A stretch of 64,000 nt of DNA from Caballeronia sp031450805 (lineage in GTDB: Bacteria; Pseudomonadota; Gammaproteobacteria; Burkholderiales; Burkholderiaceae), in the NCBI RefSeq assembly GCF_031450805.1, contig NZ_JARTVY010000004.1, forward strand, positions 496,001-560,000, given 5' to 3'. Positions 50,183 to 57,412 of the stretch are shown piece by piece. The position numbers and the translations under genes were made by a program. Below the pieces are notes generated by a model. The model saw only the letters and a list, made by a program, of their open reading frames with translations, was not told the DNA's origin and did not search any database. Position 1 is the first letter of the stretch; the number at the start of each line of letters is the position of its first letter.

Positions 50183-51094
50183 ATGAACCTGCACCGCCTC
50201 GACCTCGTCTCCCTGTCGCTGTTCAATCTCGTCGTGCGCGCCGGCAGCATCAGCAAGGGCGCGGCGCTCGCGAACCTGGCTGTCGGCGCTGCGAGCAAGC
50301 GCATCTCGGACCTGGAAGGCGCCGTCGGTTCGAGCTTGCTCGAGCGCCATTCGCGAGGCGTGACGCTCAGCGTCGCGGGACAGGCGTTGTATGACCACGC
50401 ACAGCGCATTCTTCACGATGTCGACCGCCTCGCCGCCGATCTGTCCGACTATGCGTCGGGGATGGTCGGCATCGTTCGGCTGTGGGCGAATACATCGGCG
50501 ATCACGCAGTTTCTGCCGTCCGAGATCGCGGCTTTCACCGAGACGAATCCGGGCATACGCATCGAACTGGAAGAGCAGAACAGCAGGGAAATCGTGCTGG
50601 CGTTGCTCGATGGCCGCGCCGATCTCGGCATCTTCGCGGACCGCACGCCGGCGCTCGGCATTCATTTGACGGACTATCGCGTGGACCGTCTCGTGCTCGT
50701 CATGCCCCGGACGCATCCGTTGGCCGGGCGACGGTCGATCTGCTTCGAAGAAGCGCTCGAATACGATTTCGTGAGTCTGTCGAAGGGAACATCCCTGGCC
50801 GAGCGCATGCAGATGGAAGCCGAAGCGCTCGGGCGACATCTGAAGCTGCGCATCCGCGTCCGCAGTTTCGACGCCATGTGTCAGATGGTGGCGGCCGGCA
50901 TGGGCGTCGCCGTGCTGCCATCGCTTGCCGTTCATGCGCTCGTGCGATCGCTGAACCTGCGGCAGGTCGCATTGAAAGACGCATGGACCGAACGCCGGCT
51001 GCTCATCGGCATGCGCGATCCGGCCGCCGTCCCACGTCACGCTCGCCTGCTAGTCGATCATCTCTGCAACGCGAACAGCGAGCCGTCGGCTTAG
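50183..51094 (+). CDS. LysR family regulator
   Basis: A LysR regulator of 303 residues from the ATG at 50183 (LHRLDLVSLSLFNLVVRAG). An in-frame ATG at 50153 would add ten residues, and neither has a clear ribosome binding site. The helix-turn-helix contains GSISKGAALANLAVGAASKR, and the effector domain includes DGRADLGIFADRTP. It reads rightward ahead of an MFS carrier, a CoA-transferase and HMG-CoA lyase, and is the obvious local regulator of that set. It is divergent from udh, so it could also control the uronate pair. Confidence 0.92.
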   Translation: MNLHRLDLVSLSLFNLVVRAGSISKGAALANLAVGAASKRISDLEGAVGSSLLERHSRGVTLSVAGQALYDHAQRILHDVDRLAADLSDYASGMVGIVRLWANTSAITQFLPSEIAAFTETNPGIRIELEEQNSREIVLALLDGRADLGIFADRTPALGIHLTDYRVDRLVLVMPRTHPLAGRRSICFEEALEYDFVSLSKGTSLAERMQMEAEALGRHLKLRIRVRSFDAMCQMVAAGMGVAVLPSLAVHALVRSLNLRQVALKDAWTERRLLIGMRDPAAVPRHARLLVDHLCNANSEPSA

Positions 51095-51216
51095 CTTTCG
51101 CGAATCGCGAAAGCTCGTTTCGCCGCTTTGCGCTTTTCGAGGCGCGAGCGCGCCATCACCATGTCTCCATGCGCCATGAGAAGCGCACGATTCCTGACTG
51201 GTCACCGGAGACAAAC

Positions 51217-52545
51217 GTGAACGAAGCCCTATCCGCCAGCATCGGCCTGGCGCCTCCCGACGAAGCCCGCACCGTTCGCAAGGTCGCCTGGCGGATCATG
51301 CCGCTCATCATGGTGTGCTATCTCTTTGCGTTCTTCGACCGCATCAACATCAGCTTCGCCAAGTTCGCGCTGCAGAGCGATCTGTCACTGACCGACACGG
51401 CCTACGGCCTCGGCGCGGGCCTGTTCGTCGTCGGGTACGTGCTCTTCGAAGTCCCGAGCAACATGATGCTCTACAAGGTCGGCGCGCGCCGCTGGATCTG
51501 CCGGATCATGATCTCGTGGGGCATCGCCACTGCGTTGATGGCCTTCGTGCAGACCGAGTGGCAGTTCTATACGCTGCGCTTTCTGATCGGCGCGATGGAA
51601 GCCGGCTTCGCACCCGGCGTCCTGTTCTATCTGACGCTGTGGTTCCCGGTGGCGTATCGCGGCCGCATCACGTCGACGCTCTTCCTCGCCTCGGCTTTCG
51701 CCGGCATCCTCGGCGCGCCCGTTGCGGGACTCGTGCTTTCGCAGATGGAAGGCGTGCTCGGCATGCGCGGCTGGCACTGGCTCTTTCTCGTGGGCGGACT
51801 GCCTTGCGTCGCGCTCGGCTATCTCGTGTTCAAGGTGCTGAAGGATCGTATCGAGGACGCGCCGTGGCTCACATCCGACGAGCAAGCGATGCTGTCACGG
51901 CGAATCGCCGATCAAAACCGGCACATCGGCGGGCACTCGTTGCCCGGCGCGCTGAAGACGCCCGGCTTTCTCAAACTCGGCCTCGTCTACTTCATGATCC
52001 AGGTGTGCTCCTACGGGCTGAACTTCTGGGCGCCGCATCTGATTCGCACCTCGGGCATCACGCATCCGACGACGATCGGCTTTCTCACTGCCGTGCCGTA
52101 TATCTGCGGCGCAGTGACGATGGTCGTGGTCGGCCGGCTCTCCGATGCGAGCGGACATCGCAGCCGCTTCGTCGCCGCGCTCATGCTGCTCGCGGCCGTG
52201 GGCTTCCTGTGCGCGGGCCTCTTCGACAAGCACACGTCCTTTCTGATCGCCGCGCTGGCGGTGATGGGCGCGGGCATCATCGCTTCCATTCCGGCCTTCT
52301 GGGCGCTGCCGCCGAAGCTGATGACCGGCGCGGGCGCTGCGGGCGGCATCGCGCTCATCAACACGCTCGGTCAACTCGGCGGCATCGTCAGTCCCGTGAT
52401 GGTCGGCCGCATCAAGGACGTCACCGGCAGCACCACACCGGCGCTCTATGCGATCGGCGGGCTTGCCATCGTCTGCGCGGCGATTCTGCTCTTCGCGCTG
52501 CCCGCCAGGCTGCGTGCAAGAGAAGCGCATGCATCCGCCAGTTGA
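51217..52545 (+). CDS. MFS transporter, ACS family
   Basis: A 442-residue major-facilitator carrier (RIMPLIMVCYLFAFFDRINI near the start; LRFLIGAMEAGFAPGVLFYL in helices 4-5) of the anion:cation symporter group that imports organic acids. I chose a GTG at 51217, six bases after GGAG, over the in-frame ATG at 51169, which has no ribosome binding site. It lies between the LysR gene and the CoA-transferase/lyase pair, suggesting uptake of the acid those enzymes activate and cleave. Confidence 0.9.
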   Translation: MNEALSASIGLAPPDEARTVRKVAWRIMPLIMVCYLFAFFDRINISFAKFALQSDLSLTDTAYGLGAGLFVVGYVLFEVPSNMMLYKVGARRWICRIMISWGIATALMAFVQTEWQFYTLRFLIGAMEAGFAPGVLFYLTLWFPVAYRGRITSTLFLASAFAGILGAPVAGLVLSQMEGVLGMRGWHWLFLVGGLPCVALGYLVFKVLKDRIEDAPWLTSDEQAMLSRRIADQNRHIGGHSLPGALKTPGFLKLGLVYFMIQVCSYGLNFWAPHLIRTSGITHPTTIGFLTAVPYICGAVTMVVVGRLSDASGHRSRFVAALMLLAAVGFLCAGLFDKHTSFLIAALAVMGAGIIASIPAFWALPPKLMTGAGAAGGIALINTLGQLGGIVSPVMVGRIKDVTGSTTPALYAIGGLAIVCAAILLFALPARLRAREAHASAS

Positions 52546-52641
52546 TGCGTCCGCCTCGACTCACGACGGACTTCCAGATGAAACCGATACACGACGTCCA
52601 TGCCGCCTCGCCGGCGCGGACGCGTCATTAGAAGGAACACG

Positions 52642-53850
52642 ATGATGAACCACGGCATATCCGCCGCCGCCTTGCAGGGACTGCGCGTTGTCGAGATGGG
52701 GCAACTGATCGCCGGGCCGTTCGCCGGAAAGACGCTCGGTGACTTCGGCGCCGACGTCATCAAGATCGAAGCGCCCGGCAGCGGCGATCCGCTGCGCAAC
52801 TGGCGTCTGATCAAGGATGGCACATCGGTCTGGTGGCAGGTTCAATCGCGCAACAAGCGCTCGATCGCACTCGATCTGCGCAGCGCCGAGGGTCAGGAGA
52901 TCGCGCGCAAGCTGATCGCCGAAGCCGATGTGCTCATCGAAAACTTCCGCCCCGGCACGCTCGAACGATGGGGCATGGGCTGGGACGAGCTGTCCCGCAT
53001 CAATCCCGGCCTCGTCATGCTGCGCATTTCCGGCTATGGGCAAACCGGCCCGTATCGCGATTTGCCGGGCTTCGGCGCAATCGGGGAAGCGATGGGCGGG
53101 CTGCGTCACGTGACCGGCGAGCCGGGCCGCGTGCCGGTGCGATGCGGGATATCGATCGGCGATACGCTCGCGGCCTTGCACGGCGCCATCGGCATTCTGA
53201 CTGCGCTTTATCACCGCAAGGTGAACGGCGGCGTGGGGCAAGTCATCGACGTGGCGTTGAACGAAGCCGTGTTCAACGTGATGGAAAGCCTCGTCCCCGA
53301 ATACAGCGCGTTCGGCGCGGTGCGCGAAGCAGCCGGAAGCGCGCTGCCCGGCATCGCGCCGTCGAATGCGTATCGATGCACGGATGGCTTCGTGCTGATC
53401 GCCGGAAACGGCGACAGCATCTTCAGGCGCCTGATGGAGACGATCGGCCGCAACGACCTCGGCGGCGCACCCGATCTCGCCGACAACGCAGGCCGCGTCG
53501 CGCGGGCCGACGAACTCGACCGGGCCATCGAAGCATGGACGCTCACGCAGTCCGTGCAGCAGGTGCTCGATGTGCTCGGCGCGGCAGGCGTGCCGGCCGG
53601 CAAGGTGTACACCGCGAAGGATATCGTCGAGGACCCTCACTACCGCGCGCGCGACATGATCCTCTCGCAAACCACGCGCGACGGTTACGAAGTCGAGGTC
53701 CCCGGCGTCGTGCCGAAGCTGATGGGCACGCCAGGCACGGTGCGCAGTTCGGCTCCCGGTCTCGGCGACGACACCGACGCCGTGCTGCAGGAACTCGGCT
53801 ATTCGACGCAGGACATCGCCGCGCTGCGCGGCAGAAAGGTGGTCGCATGA
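52642..53850 (+). CDS. Class III (CaiB/BaiF) CoA-transferase
   Basis: A 402-residue family III CoA-transferase: LRVVEMGQLIAGPFAGKTLG at the start, ADVLIENFRPGTLERWGMGW in the middle, and the probable catalytic aspartate D174 in CGISIGDTLAALHG. It moves CoA between acyl groups. Its coupling to an HMG-CoA lyase (start overlaps this stop as ATGA) suggests it activates 3-hydroxy-3-methylglutarate or a similar diacid, as the human SUGCT enzyme of the same family does. The ATG at 52642 has AGAAGGAACACG upstream; the next codon is also ATG. Confidence 0.92.
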   Translation: MMNHGISAAALQGLRVVEMGQLIAGPFAGKTLGDFGADVIKIEAPGSGDPLRNWRLIKDGTSVWWQVQSRNKRSIALDLRSAEGQEIARKLIAEADVLIENFRPGTLERWGMGWDELSRINPGLVMLRISGYGQTGPYRDLPGFGAIGEAMGGLRHVTGEPGRVPVRCGISIGDTLAALHGAIGILTALYHRKVNGGVGQVIDVALNEAVFNVMESLVPEYSAFGAVREAAGSALPGIAPSNAYRCTDGFVLIAGNGDSIFRRLMETIGRNDLGGAPDLADNAGRVARADELDRAIEAWTLTQSVQQVLDVLGAAGVPAGKVYTAKDIVEDPHYRARDMILSQTTRDGYEVEVPGVVPKLMGTPGTVRSSAPGLGDDTDAVLQELGYSTQDIAALRGRKVVA

Positions 53851-54818
53851 CACTCTGGAACGGCGCCGGACGGCGCATCCATATGCAGGAAGTCGGCACG
53901 CGCGACGGTTTGCAGGCCGAAACGGCGTTCGTCCCGACGCGGGACAAGATCGCGCTCGTCGATGCGTTATCGCGCTCCGGCCTGGCCAAGATAGAAGTGA
54001 CGGCCTTCGTCTCGCCGAAAGCGATTCCGGCCCTGAGCGACGCCGATGCGGTGCTGCGCGGCATCGAGCGCCGGCCCGGCGTCGTGTACAGCGCCCTCGT
54101 GCCGAACGTGCGCGGCGCCGAACGTGCGATCGAAGCCCGTGCCGACGAGCTGAATCTCGTCATGTCCGCGAGTGAAACCCACAATCTCTCGAACTTGCGA
54201 ATGACGCGCAGCCAGTCGTTCGATGCGCTGTCCGAAGTCGCGTCGATCGCGCGGGATGCCGGGGTATCGGTGAACGTTTCGCTATCCTGCGCCTTCGGCT
54301 GCCCGATGGAAGGCGATGTGCCCGAAGACACGGTCATGGACTGGTGCAGCGCATTCGTCGGCAAGCTGGGCGCGCGCGGCATCACGCTATGCGACACCAC
54401 CGGCATGGCCTATCCGACGCAAGTCGCGGCACTGACCCAAGCCTTCCGCGAACGATGGCCCGGCGTGGAACTGACGCTGCACTTCCATAACACGCGGGGT
54501 CTCGGGATGGCGAACGTACTCGCCGCGATCGATGCAGGAGCCGACCGTTTCGATGCGTCGCTCGGCGGCATCGGCGGCTGTCCGTATGCGCCGGGCGCGA
54601 CGGGCAACGTGTGCACGGAAGAAATCGTGCATGGCCTCGAACTGATGGGCTACGACACCGGCGTGGACCTCGGCGGTCTCATCGATGCTTCGCGGCGCTT
54701 GCCGGCGCTCATCGGCCATGACATTCCGAGTCAGATCGTCAAGGCGGGCCGCCGTCTGGACCTGCATCGGCTGCCGGCCGACTTCGAAGCCATCCGGCAA
54801 CGCGCACACAGCCGATAA
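53847..54818 (+). CDS. Hydroxymethylglutaryl-CoA lyase-like enzyme
   Basis: A 323-residue DRE-TIM metallolyase. QEVGTRDGLQ supplies R19-D20, metal-binding histidines are H212 and H214 (LHFHNTRG), and the signature GGCPYAPGATGN holds the catalytic-loop C245 and N254. HMG-CoA lyases cleave HMG-CoA to acetyl-CoA and acetoacetate. Close relatives cleave other 3-hydroxy acyl-CoAs such as citramalyl-CoA-like compounds. It overlaps the CoA-transferase stop by four bases and ends the operon, converging on the methyltransferase gene. Leucine-degradation genes are absent, favouring a dedicated acid-utilisation role. Confidence 0.92.
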   Translation: MTLWNGAGRRIHMQEVGTRDGLQAETAFVPTRDKIALVDALSRSGLAKIEVTAFVSPKAIPALSDADAVLRGIERRPGVVYSALVPNVRGAERAIEARADELNLVMSASETHNLSNLRMTRSQSFDALSEVASIARDAGVSVNVSLSCAFGCPMEGDVPEDTVMDWCSAFVGKLGARGITLCDTTGMAYPTQVAALTQAFRERWPGVELTLHFHNTRGLGMANVLAAIDAGADRFDASLGGIGGCPYAPGATGNVCTEEIVHGLELMGYDTGVDLGGLIDASRRLPALIGHDIPSQIVKAGRRLDLHRLPADFEAIRQRAHSR

Positions 54819-54830
54819 ACGAGACGACGC

Positions 54831-55670
54831 TCACGGCTTGACGAACCTGAGCGTCATGCGGTCCGATTCGCCGATGGCCGCAAAGCGCGAGCGGTCGGCA
54901 TCGCCGCCTTCGTAAGTGGGCGGCAGCGACCACACGCCGTGCGGGTGATCCTTCGTATCCTTCGGATTCGCGTTGATCTCGCTGCGCGCGCTCAGCACGA
55001 AGCCCGCTGCCTGAGCACGTTCGATGACGAAGGCCTCGGTCACGTAACCGGTATCGATCATCTGCTGCACGCTCGCCCCCGGCCGCGCGCGATGCTCTTC
55101 GACGCCCAATTCCCCGCCATGCTTGAGCGCGCCGTAGAACGCCCGCAGGTTCGCATCGACTTGTCCGTCCTTGATCCAGTTATGGATATTGCGGAACGTG
55201 AGCACGCGGTCGAACCGCTCGGCGGCGTCGAAGCCGATGAACCGCCCGGCATGCAAAGTGCCGACGACAACCTTTCCATACACCGATGGATTGCTCGCGA
55301 GCTTGCGTCGATAGGCGGTGTCGCTTGCGCTGTCTTCAGCGGCAAGATCGGCGGACGTGCTCAGATATTGCGCTTCGTAGAGATGGCCGGCATCGCGCAG
55401 ATAAGGGGCGAGAATATCCGTGTACCAGCCGCCGCCCGGCGCGATTTCCAGCACGGCTTGTGTCGGCGCGAGACCGAAGAACTGCAGCGTCTCTTTCGGA
55501 TGGCGATATCCATCTCGCGCACGCGCCTTGTCCGCGCGTTGCGATCCGCCGATGGCGGCATCGAGCGACGTGTTGTCTTTGAGCGACGACGACGCGCAGC
55601 CTGCCAGCGCGAGCGCAACGAAGGTCGAAAGCGCGACCGAGCGCGCGCGGGCAAGACGAATGGCGTTCAT
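54831..55670 (-). CDS. Predicted lipoprotein class I methyltransferase (COG4798-like)
   Basis: A 279-residue protein with a lipobox (ALALAGCASS, C25) followed by a SAM-methyltransferase-like domain: AVLEIAPGGGWYTDILAPYL is motif I and RFDRVLTFRNIHNWIKDG is the post-I/motif II region. It resembles a family of predicted exported methyltransferases of unknown function. Placement on the periplasmic side of a membrane is odd for a SAM-dependent enzyme, since SAM is cytosolic, so it may bind another ligand or have lost catalysis. It converges on the HMG-CoA lyase gene with 12 bases between. No strong ribosome binding site precedes the ATG. Confidence 0.85.
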   Translation of the reverse strand: MNAIRLARARSVALSTFVALALAGCASSSLKDNTSLDAAIGGSQRADKARARDGYRHPKETLQFFGLAPTQAVLEIAPGGGWYTDILAPYLRDAGHLYEAQYLSTSADLAAEDSASDTAYRRKLASNPSVYGKVVVGTLHAGRFIGFDAAERFDRVLTFRNIHNWIKDGQVDANLRAFYGALKHGGELGVEEHRARPGASVQQMIDTGYVTEAFVIERAQAAGFVLSARSEINANPKDTKDHPHGVWSLPPTYEGGDADRSRFAAIGESDRMTLRFVKP

Positions 55671-55752
55671 GGCATCGGCGAGAGTCCGGTATTCGCGACA
55701 CGATACCCGTTAATCGCGCGATGCGCTTTTCCCTTTCCAGCCGCCCCGCGAC

Positions 55753-57030
55753 TTATACCGGGTTCGCCGCAATGAAGTCCTTGAACACGGCATACGCCGG
55801 ATTCTTCGTCACGCCGTCGAGCTGCATGAGACCGTAGTTCCGGTCCATCACCGCATACATCATGATGGACTGAATGTTGTACTTGTCCTTGATCGCGCGA
55901 TACTGCGTGAGCGCCCTGCTCGTATATGCAGCGGCCGATTGCGGCGTATCGTTCGCACCGGACCAGCCCCACTCGGTCAGCCAGATCGGCACGTTGAAAG
56001 AATCCTTCAGCACTTGCAGCACGTCGATGCACGCGTTGTTGCGGCCGCCGCACTGGATGTCGCCCGAACTCTTGTACCAGTGATAGCTCGTGAAGTCCCA
56101 GCGCAGCGACGCCGCGCCGCTCACGCCCTGCACCGTGCCATCGGGCGAGATGCCGTTCCACAGCATTTGCAGTGCGCCGTAGGCCATCGGAATGCCGACG
56201 TTCACGCCGCACTGGATAGTCGGATCGATAGCGCGCACGCCGTCGATCATGCCGCGCAGCGCACCGCGAAACGACGGCCAGCAGGCGGGGTCCCAGTCCG
56301 CGCGCGAACTGCCGTCGCCGGCGATCTTCAGGTCCACGTCAAGCTCGTTGCCGCACTCGATGTACTTGACGAGCCCCTTCAACGGACGCGTGCAGCGCAC
56401 CGCGAGGTCATAGCCGAGCGCATAGGCATCCGCTTCGCTGCTGTGCGGGTCCCAGTGCGCCGACAGCGGATTGAACACCGGCAGGATCGATACGCCGCTG
56501 TTCGCGAACGGTCCCTTCAGCGCGTTGGCGAGCGTGGTCGCCATGCCGCCGTCGGCGATGTCGCAGCGATAGTTCGTGACGCCCAGATCCTGAAGGATGG
56601 CGAGCTGCGCAGCCGGCGGCATCGTCATGTAGATGCCTTCGCCCCACGCCATGTGACCGTTGATGCCGTAGAAAAGCCCGTCCGATGCGGCCGGCGCTTG
56701 CGAGCTCGCATCGTTCGCGTTCGTGTTCGCGGGCTGCGTCGCGTTGCTGGTGCTCGTGCTTGCGGTCGTATTCGCTGCCGTCGTCGTCGCGACCGGCGTT
56801 CCGTTCGTCGATGGCGTCGAGGTCGTCGACGACGCCGGGTTCGTGCTCGCGCTCGTCTTGCCGGCGGCCTGCGAATCGCTGCTGCCGCCGCCTCCGCCGC
56901 CGCAGCCGGCCAGCACGGCGCTGCCGGCCGACGCGAGCATCATCGCGAGAAAGGTTCTGCGCTTCGGTGCGTCGAGCGAAGCGGCGGGATAGGAGAGTCG
57001 GGGTCGTGAGGCTTGGTTCGGGACTGGCAT
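55753..57030 (-). CDS. Lipoprotein GH-A-clan-like glycoside hydrolase (paralog A)
   Basis: A 425-residue protein with a lipobox (VLAGC, C43), a poly-glycine tract and a Ser/Thr/Asn/Ala-rich linker (residues about 50-116) before a TIM-barrel-like domain. Probable catalytic pair: acid/base E229 after asparagine (ECGNELD) and nucleophile E353 (LTEWGW), the GH-A clan pattern. GINGHMAWG starts the barrel. It would be tethered at the envelope and degrade or remodel a polysaccharide, substrate unknown. It is divergent from hemagglutinin-like paralog 2, and a second such hydrolase lies at 60449. A longer N-terminus with KRRTFLAM might also permit Tat export. Confidence 0.85.
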   Translation of the reverse strand: MPVPNQASRPRLSYPAASLDAPKRRTFLAMMLASAGSAVLAGCGGGGGGSSDSQAAGKTSASTNPASSTTSTPSTNGTPVATTTAANTTASTSTSNATQPANTNANDASSQAPAASDGLFYGINGHMAWGEGIYMTMPPAAQLAILQDLGVTNYRCDIADGGMATTLANALKGPFANSGVSILPVFNPLSAHWDPHSSEADAYALGYDLAVRCTRPLKGLVKYIECGNELDVDLKIAGDGSSRADWDPACWPSFRGALRGMIDGVRAIDPTIQCGVNVGIPMAYGALQMLWNGISPDGTVQGVSGAASLRWDFTSYHWYKSSGDIQCGGRNNACIDVLQVLKDSFNVPIWLTEWGWSGANDTPQSAAAYTSRALTQYRAIKDKYNIQSIMMYAVMDRNYGLMQLDGVTKNPAYAVFKDFIAANPV

Positions 57031-57412
57031 GGCCGCAAAGGGTGGCGTTGATGCTCACGTTTACGGCCATGCGGGCACGGGCTTGAATCGTCTCTTGTAT
57101 GTGCGCCGGAAAACATTCGGGGGTGACTGGCATTTTTACCGGCGCGGGGATGCGCTTGTCCATCGCGATGAGTTGCAGTACCCGGTCGATCCCGACTTGC
57201 AGACTTGCGAGTCATTCGCTCTCGCCACAACGGCACATTCTCCGGGCTGACGCCACAAGAATTCGAAGCGTGCCGCCGATCCGACACGAACGCAAAAGAC
57301 TGTCGTTGCGCTTCGTTAGTGCTGCTACACTGCCCTGCCACCAGAGCGCCACTAAGCGACCAGATAATAGCGACCAGTAAGACGGGGAATGTCACAGCCC
57401 AAAGGGGGGCCT
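57031..57412. other. Divergent region between glycosidase A and paralog 2
   Basis: This 382-base region should carry both divergent promoters. A direct repeat AGCGACCAG (57355-57363 and 57369-57377, 14-base period) lies 36-58 bases upstream of the rightward start. A TACACT at 57326-57331 is a possible -10 element with only a weak -35. No gene seen. Confidence 0.4.
57355..57377 (+). repeat. Direct repeat AGCGACCAG upstream of paralog 2
   Basis: Two exact copies of AGCGACCAG separated by ATAAT. The position close to the start of the hemagglutinin-like gene, probably within or just after its promoter, suggests a regulator-binding site, but no family can be named. Confidence 0.4.
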
